From assembly GCA_003118195.1 (NCBI GenBank), contig BEXV01000633.1:109436-173435 (forward strand): a DNA stretch of 64,000 nucleotides. Direction: 5' to 3'. This document shows, in pieces, positions 24,439 to 35,650 of the stretch. The stretch's first letter is position 1. Every line of letters begins with the position of its first letter. This DNA is from Hemicentrotus pulcherrimus. Lineage: Eukaryota > Echinodermata > Echinoidea > Camarodonta > Strongylocentrotidae. The notes beneath the pieces are model-generated. The model did not search any database. It saw only the letters and a program-made list of their open reading frames with translations, and had not been told where the DNA came from. Position numbers and translations under genes: made by a program.

Positions 24439-24440
<2 letters not shown>
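24273..24440 (+). mobile_element. SINE with 7SL/Alu-like head, copy 2, with likely target-site duplication
   Basis: The head contains GTGGCGTGCGCCTGTAATCC (24277-24296), then a B-box-like GGTTCGAAACT at 24340-24350, about 50 nt from the A-box-like part: a pol III internal promoter layout. The tail ends AAAAACCCAAT and passes into (AC)n. The flanks agggatctca (24261-24270) and agggatatca (24479-24488) match at 9 of 10 positions and look like a target-site duplication, so this copy probably inserted by retroposition. Confidence 0.8.

Positions 24441-24480
<40 letters not shown>
24441..24480. repeat. (AC)n at SINE 3' end
   Basis: Twenty AC units joined directly to the SINE tail and ending at the putative target-site duplication, so the run is part of the insertion. 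Confidence 0.95.
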
Positions 24481-24481
<1 letters not shown>

Positions 24482-25823
24482 GATATCATGTCCCTGATAT
24501 ATATAAATGACAAGTCGAAAGCCATTCATGGTTTATTGCTAAAATGTTCGACGTTTTCTTACCCCGTCCTCGGGCGCGTGTACACACTCGAATAATACCA
24601 ATGATTTGCATTCTTACATTGTGTTTTATTGTGCCTTGTTAATCATGGTTACAATAACAATCATCTTTAATGATCTGTGTAATATTCCACTCCCATCAAC
24701 GAGTTTTGTAGATATGATGTATCATATTAGCAGATCATATAAATGTGTTTTTCCCCCAATAAAATGGAAGACAAAAATGTCATTTCGCTCGATGATCTAA
24801 ACAAATGCAATTTCTAATGAAGAACCTGAAATAGAAAGGGCCAAGTGTTTGTGATGGATCTAACACATTTCATTAACTCACTGTCAATGTACAGTATCGT
24901 TTCTTCCAAACACCATGGCTTTTTGACTGATGGCGAATATTTGAAGCTGTGTTTCCGTTTCTTTACCATGTGTTGCACCTCTCACGCTATCAATAATGAC
25001 AACCTTTTCAATGTTTGCACACCCAATGTATCGCATACAGTGTTTGCTTAGTTTTCTCTGCCAAGATCTAGTCGACAATAATGATGCTTTATGAATAATC
25101 CATAATGTATTCAGCACACAGCAAGGAAGGCAGGGCTATGCAACAAGTGGATGTTGGCATACAAGGGGGAGACGTTGTAGTAAAATATAATAGGAATAAT
25201 ATTTGGATTGCTAGAAAGGATAAAGGGCAGTATTGTAGAAGAAACTGTCGGAAGAGACACGGGGGTCGGAGGAGTGCTCCCCCCTAATCGAATGGCATAT
25301 CAGAGAAAGAGAGAGAGGGGGGGGGGGGGTGGCACGAACGATAAACGATCTTATCCTATTTTGTGTAAATCCTTGTCAATCCCTTTTTCCTAATGTTTTT
25401 AAGGATGAAATAGCCGTGAATACTTCAGGACAAATCAGTGCCAACAAGAGTAGCAAAGGATCAACAGTGTATACTTAATGGGATGCAGCGCAATTTCTTA
25501 CTTGTATTTTCCATAACGAAGTTAGATTGGATTTATCTTTGTAATGACTACTTGACATTTCGATTATTCGATCTAATTATCACTTTCAGTTCGCATAAAT
25601 ATCTTCGACTTTTTTTTTATTTTACTTTCAAGCAGTGGAAACTTTAGTAAATTTTACGAAACTAAATGCGTCAAGTGTTTGATTGCATTCATTCATCTTT
25701 ATTTGAATTCAAAATAATTGCATACTCATCATTTGTTTTTACGAAGCGGCTAATATTTGTTTTTCTGCCTCTTCTCGTTTCAGTGTTCATCAAATTGAGG
25801 ATACCATAGAGGTTATTCACCGA

Positions 25824-25856
25824 ATGGACTATAGCCGGATACACCAGCACGCTTGA
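25824..25856 (+). CDS. Upstream ORF 1 in bHLH leader (10 aa)
   Basis: ATG at 25824 (A at -3, G at +4, so a favourable context) opens a 10-codon ORF, MDYSRIHQHA, closed by TGA at 25854. It lies fully inside the inferred leader and ends 142 nt before the main ATG. Such uORFs usually lower main-ORF translation. That this transcript region exists is inferred from the splice acceptor. Confidence 0.35.
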   Translation: MDYSRIHQHA

Positions 25857-25870
25857 TTAAAGAACTTTTC

Positions 25871-25918
25871 ATGCTTGCTGTCTTAACCACATACATTCTG
25901 CTGGCGGTTATCTGTTGA
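25871..25918 (+). CDS. Upstream ORF 2 in bHLH leader (15 aa)
   Basis: ATG at 25871 opens a 15-codon hydrophobic [18 protein letters not shown], closed by TGA at 25916. It follows uORF 1 by 14 nt. Start context is weak (T at -3). Listed because two uORFs in tandem could matter for translation of the bHLH factor. Confidence 0.3.
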   Translation: MLAVLTTYILLAVIC

Positions 25919-25998
25919 ATACTGTAAGCCCCTTTTCACCCTACAGTCGCGAAACTTGTAATTTACACTCAACTTTGTTGGTGAGAACGTATACACAG

Positions 25999-26688
25999 AT
26001 GAAAGGGACGATGTCTTGGAGCCAGTTCGACGTCGACGATCATTCGCCGCCGAGCGTCGAAGCATGGTGCGCAGAGTCTGCCGGGATGCCAAGCAATAAA
26101 TCGAGCTCGAAAAAACGCCGAGGACAGAAACGACAATTAAGTCGGACTAACTCCACAGAGGACGGCTCAAACGACGGATCAGGCGAATGTGAATCTTCGA
26201 CTGGGTCCCTCATGGAAGAATCTGGTGCAAAGCGGTCAAAAGGCGGTCGGAAAAGCGGTAGCGGAACCCGGCGGCGGAAAGGAGTCAGTGCGCGTGAAAG
26301 GAACAGTCGTCGATTAGAGAGCAATGAGCGAGAACGCATGCGCATGCACACACTTAACGATGCCTTCCAGAACCTGCGCAATATCATTCCGCACGTACGC
26401 GCGGAACGGAAACTGTCCAAAATCGAAACTCTGACTCTAGCCAAGAATTATATTTTAGCACTGTCTGACATGGTAGTAGGACTCAAAGCAGACCTTGATC
26501 GTTTATCCACTGAACATGGAATCGACATCACACGCGCGTTGCAAATCATCGGAGATAACAACAATGATATAGACTTCTTACTAGACGAACAGCCGACTAC
26601 TGAGGCAGCAAGTGCCGCAGCTGCCCAACTTCTCGGCACAGATGATCTCAATGACGAGCTAGAAGAACAGCTCAAAGTAGAAATATGA
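25999..26688 (+). CDS. BHLHA15-like: MIST1/Dimmed-family bHLH transcription factor (BHLHA15-like)
   Basis: A nuclear basic helix-loop-helix factor that should bind E-boxes as a dimer. In the known family (vertebrate MIST1, fly Dimmed) it scales up the secretory apparatus of exocrine or neuroendocrine cells. The 229-residue product has an acidic/Ser-rich N-terminus (about 1-35), Lys/Arg-rich stretches (34-46 and 78-105) that look like nuclear localisation signals, a bHLH at about 103-160, and an Ala-rich, acidic C-terminal tail. The basic region contains [14 protein letters not shown], with E-box contacts N109, E110 and R113; helix 2 contains [15 protein letters not shown], a MIST1/Dimmed signature. 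The frame is open upstream to a stop at 25858-25860 but has no earlier ATG. The ATG at 26011 (residue 5, A at -3) has better start context than 25999, so it may be the real start. The coding region is one uninterrupted exon, as in the family. Family assignment is secure; orthology is inferred. Confidence 0.95.
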   Translation: MKGTMSWSQFDVDDHSPPSVEAWCAESAGMPSNKSSSKKRRGQKRQLSRTNSTEDGSNDGSGECESSTGSLMEESGAKRSKGGRKSGSGTRRRKGVSARERNSRRLESNERERMRMHTLNDAFQNLRNIIPHVRAERKLSKIETLTLAKNYILALSDMVVGLKADLDRLSTEHGIDITRALQIIGDNNNDIDFLLDEQPTTEAASAAAAQLLGTDDLNDELEEQLKVEI

Positions 26689-28240
26689 AATTTTCTCTGT
26701 CGTCGGAATAATTGGATGTGGCACCTTGTGATATGTATTCTACTGGTGGAGCATGGTATTTAAGGAACACTCTGAAATGTTACACTGTACCTGTGTCGGG
26801 TTTCCTTCATTACAAAGAAAAGATAACACTCAAGCAAAACCAATTAGACAATGTAGATCGTCTGACGTTTAAACAAACAGGACCCCCAAAGAAAAACCTT
26901 GTCATGAAATCAATGCTCCTTAGACGCAAACACAAGTAGTGTATGTTGACAACCAGCCGTCTGCCAAATGTTGCGTAAATGATCGTTACTCGAACTGCTC
27001 TTAACCGGTTTGAGATGGATGATACCGGATCTTAAGCGGAAGTAGTTCCCGTCTAGAGAATAGTCATTGTCTGCGCATATTAAGCAGCTGAGGATGATGT
27101 GCAAGACCTGTTTCATAGGCCTATGTGATGCTTCTGAAATATCCTCTCCTTCAATTAACATAATACTTTCGTTTCACATACCTCGTGAGGGAACATGTCA
27201 CTGCCATGTTGAAGTGAAGCAACCGATGATGCAAGGCTGCAAAATATGAAAGAACCTCACCGAGATCCGTACACACCTGCACCCAAAAGCACTAAAAAAA
27301 TCTGAAAGCCCGATAACTGTCCATCTGACTTTCTTGGGCCCAAATGGCTATTCCTTAAAAGATTTCCAAGGATACACGCGATCGCATCGAGGATTGTTTA
27401 AGATCACACGCAAGTTAAAGTATTGATCCGAACCAGGGTTATTCAACAAGTGATAGTCATAAATCTGCCGAAGATGGCGTACTACTGCGTTAATAGCAGG
27501 GTACATCAAATGGGTAACATCTTGGACGGCTGGTTCCTCATTAGCACGTGTACGTATACCTCTCTCTCTCTCTCAAGAAGAAAAAAAAGTGGAGAGCAAA
27601 AGAAAAAAAAATCACATCTCGTTTGTGGCTACGTCAATGATGAGCCAATCCCTGGAATTTTCAACGCAATCATGACCTTTCCTCTGATCATTCTTTTATG
27701 ATCAGCTGCCTCATGAACTCGATAAGAATTGAAGGATATTTTTCTGCTACAAGTTGTTTATCAAGACACTACAACTGCAGGACAAGGATTGGAGTCACGT
27801 CAAAACAATTCCATCAACTGTATTTTGTACATGTTTTGACAATACCTTATGCGAACACTCCAAAGATTTAGAAATATATTTTTCTGAACTTTAAAGACCG
27901 AACTTGACTGTTTACATCTTCTGGAGCTCTGTGTAATCTGTAAGATGTATTCTCGTGTGTAAACGCAATTCTCAGTTGAGATGCACACTATTTTCTGAAA
28001 GTTAGATGATAGTTCATTTGTTGTTAAAGTGTACATAGATTGCATATTCTGTAATCAAAACATCACATGTACATACATACTCTCTATTTCGTTTCCTAAT
28101 AATTTTTCTGACAATGTGTTTCCTCGAGACACGAATGACTAAATGGGACAGAGGGACTCGCCAAACCGATCTTTAAGTTCACCGAGTTTGTTTCTCCTTT
28201 ACTTTGAAGTATATTAAATACCTTTAGCTCAATCAAGTAC
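26689..28240 (+). other. Probable 3'UTR of the bHLH gene
   Basis: Non-repetitive sequence after the stop codon, with no convincing ORF. An ATTAAA variant poly(A) signal lies at 28213-28218, followed by a T-rich stretch (ttgttttgttt, about 28258) that could serve as the downstream element. Two UGUANAUA Pumilio-type elements sit at 28030-28037 and 28068-28075. No canonical AATAAA was found before the ATTAAA. The true end is uncertain and a shorter or longer UTR is possible. Confidence 0.35.
28213..28218 (+). terminator. Candidate poly(A) signal (ATTAAA)
   Basis: ATTAAA is the commonest variant of AATAAA. It lies about 1.5 kb after the bHLH stop and precedes T-rich sequence. In AT-rich DNA this hexamer also arises by chance. 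Confidence 0.22.
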
Positions 28241-28864
28241 TTCTATTGTAACTTGAATTGTTTTGTTTCTCTCGCAATGTTTAGTCACCTTGTAAAGTCG
28301 AATCACTGTTAATTTTGATCAATTCCTCTGTCTCTTCAACCTTCGTGAAAGCTATGCAGATAGGAGTCGCAGTACATTCATCTTTCGTATAGATGTTTTC
28401 ATTGGTTATTTCATTTTGCAATATTGTGTGTGGAGAGTTGTGTGAAGTGTTTTTAATGTCACAACGTGCAGACTGTCAGTTCTTGCTTTGATAACATTGA
28501 GATGATTAATGTAAGAATAATTATTTCAATTGCGTACACAATAACAGCCAGCGCTTAATTCTTACACTGAGTTAAAAGAGCTTTCTGGTAACACCTTGTC
28601 TACAATTTGCTGACAAGCAAACAATGCAAAGTATGGTGTATTTTCGATTCATTGCAGCCGTTTACCTAAGTATTGATTTGTGTAACGAAATGGATAATTT
28701 GGGACGGTAATAATAATGATGATAATAATAATAATAATATGTTCTTGTATCATAATTATAGCACTCTATGTTTTTCAAACTTGACATTCCTGGCTCTCCA
28801 CAATTCATATCCAGTCTTTAGCATGGTTGCCATGGTGGCGTTCTAGCATGTCAAGGAATTAATT

Positions 28865-29013
28865 CCTGACCAGCACCCATTCATCTCACCTGGGTAGAGT
28901 GTGGCAAATGTAGATATATGTCTCACTAAAGGACATTAATGCCGTGGCGAGACTTGAACCATGAACCATGTGGTCCACAGTCCGCGGACTTATCCACCAT
29001 ACCACGACACTTC
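28865..29013 (-). mobile_element. tRNA-derived SINE (minus strand), second copy
   Basis: Same family as the element at 36640-36860. On the minus strand it has an A-box-like TGGTATGGTGG (28994-29004), a B-box-like GGTTCAAGTCTC (28949-28960) and a diverged body. It lies about 2.2 kb downstream of the bHLH stop codon. Confidence 0.5.
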
Positions 29014-32000
29014 TAAAGTCACTAAATTCAACGTTTGGGTCGAGACTTGAAGTGGAATTACATGCCAATGATAAAGTTATACAACACTCGGTAATCATGT
29101 ACGCTCTAGGGAAAACGCACGCATGCAGGGCAATGGTAAGGGCAATGACGACGCCATATATATTGATATGCACAAGGCATTAAAGCCAAATGGCGCACGG
29201 ACCGTTTAAATTGGTGAAATGTAGTTTTGTTTACGAAACGCTCGCCTGGAAAGTTTGTGCGAACATTACCAGAATAAGTGAATGATGAAGATGGATGTAC
29301 CGTGGAGACGGAGCGTGCATTGGTTTACGTTATTAGGCTGGCCACATGGACCGATTTAATGGATTCCTTTCATGCAGACGATCAGAGTAGAAACGAAGAA
29401 ATTGCGGGAAAACGCTTGTCTGGGCCATGCATTTTGGGGATATCCGTAACTGACAATAACAAACTTAATCAATTCAAATTATGACGACATTTTCCACTCG
29501 AGCGAAGGGTTCGGAACCCATTTAGACATTCATTTCGGATATTGGAACTGGCAAACAGATTTTATTTATCTGAATTGGAAAGGATTTATCTCTGCCATCA
29601 AATCGGTGGGAGGAAACTGATACTGCTTTATTTTACGGCTGTTGATTTAATATTGAACCTTTGATTTTGAATTTTAAATAATGCTATTAAAAATTGGCAA
29701 TGTATAGTCTTTACAGTTTTAATTCTGATCAAATGACATTTTGAAATACATACAAATTTGTTTGAAGCAAAATCACGTGGGAAAAAGATTTCATGATTGT
29801 ACATTTTACTCCATTTAAACCTAAGTTACGAGCAAACGTTGCCCGTGTTCAGATGAATTGTTGTTAACTTTTAATTTGAAAACAACTGCTGTGGGCATTC
29901 TATTACAGTAGCCCACAGTACCTTTTTTTTATAAATCAAACATAATCTTCATTATTTTCATGATGGCAGCTGCTTGAAAGCTTAAATTTTTGGCTCAACT
30001 TATTTAGGCCTATAATAGGCAATAATTAAAAACTGGCAAGAGTTTCTTCTTTTTGTCTGACTTCAGGGCGATGAAAACGTCATTATAAAAGGGACCATTC
30101 ACACATGTGTTTGCTGAGGGGTCCTTCACATATTGTGGGAGCTTGAGTGGAGATGAGGTGGGTAGGATCTTACACCGGCGGAAACTACTAGCAATAATTT
30201 CGGCCCTATGCCATTTTTCGGGTTGGATGCCGCATTGTATCCCCTCTTCTATTCCGTGTTCACACTTTTCCATTCCTTTTACCATCGAAATCGTTTCACA
30301 TTCCACAAAGATGAAAGACTTGCTTACTTCAGATCCACACTTTGTACCTCTATCTCGTTTACGCATACATTTGTGACTCACCCAAACCAACCAATCAAGA
30401 CAACCCGTCCGTGTCACGTGATCAGTATTAATAATGTATAACTCTTTAGAACAATGATGATACTGTATGAAAATCTTCAAGCTGAATTCGCTTGCATTTT
30501 GTGTGCTCTGTATACTATTGTATGCATACCATCGTTAAAACTTAAGCCCAAAGTAGACATTAATATGCTGGGAAATGCCTTCGATATCAGAAATGTTTGA
30601 GAATGCGAGTTCACTATCAAATTAAGTTCGTTCTTTATTCGACGTACTCCACTTGTAAATTTAACTAGAACAGTCTGAATGTTAAATAAGGAATAATGAG
30701 GGTTAAGGAAATTCTACTTACTGCGACAGATGACGACGAAACGTCATTTATTCCATTACCTAATTAAATCAATGTGAAGGGGCAGTCAAGAAGAACATTT
30801 TGAATACCATGAAGACTCCTGATATCGTCTTGAAATTATAAGAAAAACATAGATCGCGTTAAGAGTGCTAAAAGGTCTCGCTTGTCTTCGAAACGAAAAG
30901 GTAAAAATGTTCTGCCCGTGACGTGTGGAAAAGGTGATTTACGCGAAGAGCCTGGCTGAACTAAATTACGCCTTGAAGTTATGAGAAGTCAGAGAGGACA
31001 CGAGGGTGCGATGGGGGTATTGATTTCAGCTAATTATCACAAAGCTGTCGAGTAACACCAGATTACGGCTAGGCCGCGCTGGAATCGGACGGCTATTTGC
31101 GGATAACGTTTCACGTCGGGTAGTAAGCAAGCCCCGACGGATACACATAGCTCGCTTTATCTTATTCTTCGGTCGTTTCGGGGGTTTGTCAATTTTTTAA
31201 CGACTGCTCTTGTGTTGATTCCCTTGGATAGAAGAAGCATCGAATAACTTTTTCTCATTTGCAAAATGACGCCCAGTGTAAAAGGTTAGGGCAAGATAAT
31301 TCTAATTTTGCTTGGATTCAAATGGGTATTATATTGGCGCTTGCGGCCATAAATTAGTTTTCGTTCAATCCCCGCTAAAGGTTCATTGCAAGAAATATTT
31401 GCTTCGGGTTGCAAGACTCATTTGGGAAATAAGGTGTTTTTGAAAAAGATGAAAAGCTGTGGTTCAATTTATGGTCATGTTGACTAAAATTGACGACTTA
31501 GTTTTTCTTGTGTGGCTATTTTCATTACAGCCTATATTCATTACAGCCAGCGATACTGGTCTTGTCCTATTGTATGAGCGATTATTGTATTATTTTTTAT
31601 CAATGCCATTTATCTTCTGTTTTGCGTCTTCGTTGCTAGTTGTATTTTCTCAAACTCAGAGTCGCCAATTTAGGGATCTTTGTTTCCTTCAATAACCTTC
31701 GTGTTACATTTTTGCCTCTTAATCATGACAGTCACTGTTAAGCTTTCACCGTACCAAAGTATTATTACAGAGAATATGGAATCATTTTGATTTCGCTTTC
31801 TTTTGACCTTTCAACTTTGCATGCACCACGTGGGAGAAACAATGTCCACACACACATTCAACGCCAAACTTTGGTCAGAATTTCAATCTTTCGACCTTTT
31901 GACAGAAGTGAGAAGACAAAAATCTCCCCGGCAGGCTTCTGTTGTTTGATATGATGGTAATTCTATGCTCTCCCCGCTTTCGCGACCTTTCCTTGTATTT

Positions 32001-33440
32001 CGATGAGGAAAGAACAGATGTAGGTTGGAGACGCAAAGAATCAAGTCACGACGTTGAAGTGTAACAATAACTATTCGTAAAGTTCATGTTTGGATAAATT
32101 TAAAAAGAGACCATCATGACGAAAGGTTACCAGGAAGGAGGAATTAATTTGACGGTGTTGGTTGCTGCTGTTATTTAAATCCAGTGGATTTGTTTGTGTA
32201 TGATTCTCATTTTGAGGACAATCTTTTTTTCTTCTGTTATGCAACATGTCGTTGAAGATGCTGACCGATCCCACAATAACGTTTAGAAATGAATTCAGAG
32301 GAAGACCATGCAAGATTAGGGGACAAAAATATCATGGAAATTAGGTGATGAATATAATTGTGGGACGAAGAAGATGCGTATATTGTTTAAAGCTGAAAAT
32401 TCGTTCTGATATGAGTCGGATAAACCACTGCGTTTTTTTTTTTTTATTATTATTTTTATAATTCACTTTAAAAAAAGATCGCGGCCGCTTTTTGTGGTGG
32501 TATTGCGTAAAAAGAATAAAGCCTTTAAAGATAGGTTGATCACTGGTCATGTAATTACATTCTGAAAGAAAACTGTTTCAAAAGTTATTTAAAAGGTTGA
32601 TTTTATTATTAGTTAAAAAATAATTGTGCATTGAGACGTTTTGAAATTCGAAATTGATGAAATATTTATGAAAAGTACGTAAACCTGACCCAATCTTCAA
32701 ATGATCATCTATTGATTAATAGCCGAAAGACAGTAATAATGTTTTTTTTTATTTCGCTGTCGAGGATTGCCCTTTATCATGCAGTTGTTTGCTAATGATC
32801 GTTCATTTTGCTCGTAAGTTTGTTTTTTTTTAAAGGTAATTTTCATTTTGTTTTGGATTTCTGAGCGATTACCTGTGGTAAGAAATCATCAAAGTGAACA
32901 TCAAAGTGAAGTATCATGTAATGTGTACTTGAGAAAACCTCAACATAGAGCTCATTGAGAATTTCAGGACCCACTTGAAAACACGAACCTTGTTCAGTGG
33001 TTTTCGTAAATTATGTAACATACTGTGACATGTTACTTTCAGAAAATGCTTCGAATTGATGTAATAAAGCATATATAGATTTCTTTCAGTATTAATTGCG
33101 TTGAACTTTTAGGGTTTCTTTCTTGTTCATTTGAGTATTCCGATTACAAAAAAAAAAAAATATTCTCATTTGTTGTTATTCAAGCTGCACTACATGTATA
33201 TCCATTGTCTTATTCAGAAGATGATTAGAATATGTTGTACATTCCACTTCTGTGTTTTCTTTGTGAAATGTGATAACTTCTGTAACATGGGGAAAGAAGA
33301 AAAACTATCAAATCTATTCTATTTATCATTCAGTGACAGAAGAAACATAAGAAAACGTGAATAAAAATGAAATGCATTTTGAAATATAAATGGAAAGCGA
33401 TATGTTGTGTTTCTTGCATGTCATTCGTTAAACACATCGG

Positions 33441-33511
33441 GACAGAGGGGGGGAGGGGGAGAGAAGGGGAGACAGAGAAAGAGACAGAGAAAGAGAGGGA
33501 GAGAGAGACAG

Positions 33512-33550
<39 letters not shown>
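33441..33550. repeat. (GA)n microsatellite with purine flank
   Basis: GA core at about 33518-33546 with GAGACAGA variants upstream. Confidence 0.9.
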
Positions 33551-33551
<1 letters not shown>

Positions 33552-33665
33552 AAAGATTATAAAATACATTGACACAGGCGAAGAGGGAGAGATATAGTCA
33601 TTATACAGAGAGGTTGGAAAAAGGGAGGGGTTATTGACACACATTATATTAAGGGTTAAGATGAT

Positions 33666-34209
33666 GGGCTGGGCAACAACTCATATTTTGTTATTCAAAC
33701 ATCTAAATATAGCTCATAGATTTTTTTAAAATATGTTTTTCCAATACAAATTCTCAGACCTGCTAAGCTCCATCCTAAAAAATACACCAGATCATATTCA
33801 TCTTGTGACATCATCTGTCAATCATTAGTGGGCTTACAAGAGGCAGTGTGTATGGAAGTGCCCCAAAGCTTAGCACATGCTCACAAAATAAAAAATGCAT
33901 TTTTGCATACAATACCTCCACATTACCTTTCGTTTCCTGGTGATGCTATAGCATGTCTGACATAGCAACTCATATGTTGGTATTGTATGGTCTACTGTAA
34001 ACAGGTGGTCGGCTCTGGTGAAGCTACATTCACTGTCTCTTGTAATAGCCCACTACTGATTGCCAGATGATGTCACAAGATGTATGAGATTTGGAGCATT
34101 TTATGGGGTGGAGCTTAGCAGGTATGAGGAAATTATTTTAAAAATATATATAAACATCTATGAAATATATTAAGGATTTGAATAACAAAATATGAGGTGT
34201 ATGCAGCCC
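33666..34209. mobile_element. 544-bp foldback element with ~185-bp inverted arms
   Basis: Left arm 33666-33850 and right arm 34025-34209 align as reverse complements with moderate divergence. Shared blocks include CTCATATTTTGTTATTCAAA, CCTGCTAAGCTCCA and CTTGTGACATCATCTG. The centre (about 175 bp) is unique and non-coding. Divergence between the arms marks it as older than the element at 2516-2994. Confidence 0.75.
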
Positions 34210-34799
34210 TGCACATCAACAGGAATCAACTTATATTTGAATGTCACCAAAACTTTTAATAACAAAGGTAAGATTAATTTATGCTTTCAAAGACTTAAGA
34301 AATTAAGAAATTGAAAAGGTAAATATTAATCAAGCAGAGAATCTAATAATTTCCAATTAAACGTACTTATTTCCCCTTAAACACAACAAACGAGTCTTAA
34401 ACAACAATACAATTTTCGGAAATCCAAACAATGCTAAATAATAAATTGATTTCCAAGAATACATTGACATTTGGAAAACACTAAATATGCAGTAAATGGG
34501 AGAGAATTCAATTGTCGATCTCAAGCTCTCGATGTAGCTTGAGTAAAACAATGTCCCAGAAGGAATATCGACGTGGATTAAAAATGTTAAAAGAGAAACA
34601 CGATCATTATACTGGCTGGAGGAAAGTATACATGGTGGCTAAACACGTTACAGATAGAGTTACATTGATTTTTAAACAAAGCACATGCATCCCACACAGC
34701 AAGATACATGAATGTCATAGAGAATTGTCATCTTATATGGTGATTTATATCCCAATTCTTCATACAGGATTCTATTCGCCGTTTCTGTTTAAAGTAAGA

Positions 34800-34890
34800 A
34801 CCCCCCCCCCCATCACACAGACACACATACACAGACACCCACACACTCACACAACCATACACACAAACACACGCACACAAACGCAACAGA
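34800..34890. repeat. C-run and AC-rich microsatellite
   Basis: A C-run followed by imperfect ACAC/ACAG/ACCC repeats. Confidence 0.9.
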
Positions 34891-35484
34891 AAACATATTT
34901 AGGACAGTCACTGATCGGAAAATAAAGTATTATGTGGAAAGTCTCGACGACCGAACACAGTTAAAAGTCTTTGGAATAAAAGCAATTTCGAGCTCAGTGA
35001 CATCTTTTTAAATTGTCTCCTTCAGGCAGCTGCATTAAAGATTCAAAATCTTAATACAAGTATAAACCATGAATATATCTACATGTATAAATGACAGATG
35101 ATGACGTAATGTGTGGGTATCTTTTAGGAGGCACCTGATATTCACGATAACTGTAATCCTGATGATTATTTAAAATATTTGTGTTAGACATTCTGCAAAT
35201 CTGCCTCAGTTAAATGAATGAAGACATAAAGACCAAATGCACGACACAACTTTCTATTTCAGGCATTTCAAGGATTACAAGGGGTAACGTTTGGATTCAC
35301 TTTTTATTCCCGAATTATGGACCATGCAAGGAGTGATATTATAACATGAAATGAAAAAAACTGCTCATTATGAGCATAGCGTAAAATCCTGTGGGAAACA
35401 CTTTCCATTTCAGTGTCGTCTGTATATTATTGTTCCTTCCATTTGATCCTATCCTTGTCTTCATTCCCTCTTCTTTATTCCACT

Positions 35485-35598
35485 CTGTTTTACTGTCCCC
35501 CCTCTCTCTCTCTCTCTCTCTTTCTCTCTCCTCTTTTTCTCTATTTCACTTTATTACTTTCCTCCTCTTCCTCCTCTTTCTCTCTCTCTTTCCCTCGT

Positions 35599-35631
<33 letters not shown>

Positions 35632-35650
35632 TTCCCCCTCCCGCTCTCTG
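35485..35650. repeat. Pyrimidine tract with (CT)n cores
   Basis: CT runs at about 35502-35530 and 35597-35624 in C/T-rich sequence. Overlapping Ser/Leu ORFs are artefacts. Confidence 0.9.

Larger units (their letters stand above)
7638..25783. other. Upstream region/intron of the bHLH gene
   Basis: About 18 kb with no secure exon. It holds the listed SINEs, microsatellites, a gap and possible regulatory blocks near 11.6, 12.8, 13.3, 17.7 and 21.9 kb. Part is probably the 5' intron of the bHLH gene, given the acceptor at 25783. Confidence 0.4.
25784..25998 (+). other. 5'UTR part of the bHLH coding exon, after a 3' splice site
   Basis: A strong acceptor (ttctgcctcttctcgtttcag) ends at 25783: a long pyrimidine tract followed by CAG. 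If used, the exon starts at 25784 with about 215 nt of leader before the first in-frame ATG. All coding sequence would then sit in this exon, preceded by at least one non-coding exon, an arrangement common in this family. The stop at 25858 in the bHLH frame rules out extending the protein into an upstream exon. Confidence 0.6.

Noticed and set aside
25915..25998. N-terminal extension of the bHLH protein from 25915
   Set aside because: The extension begins at a TTG codon, not ATG; the first in-frame ATG is at 25999.
26040..26675. Antisense frames of 75 and 134 codons over the bHLH gene
   Set aside because: Shadows of the coding strand with Arg/Ser-rich low-complexity content.
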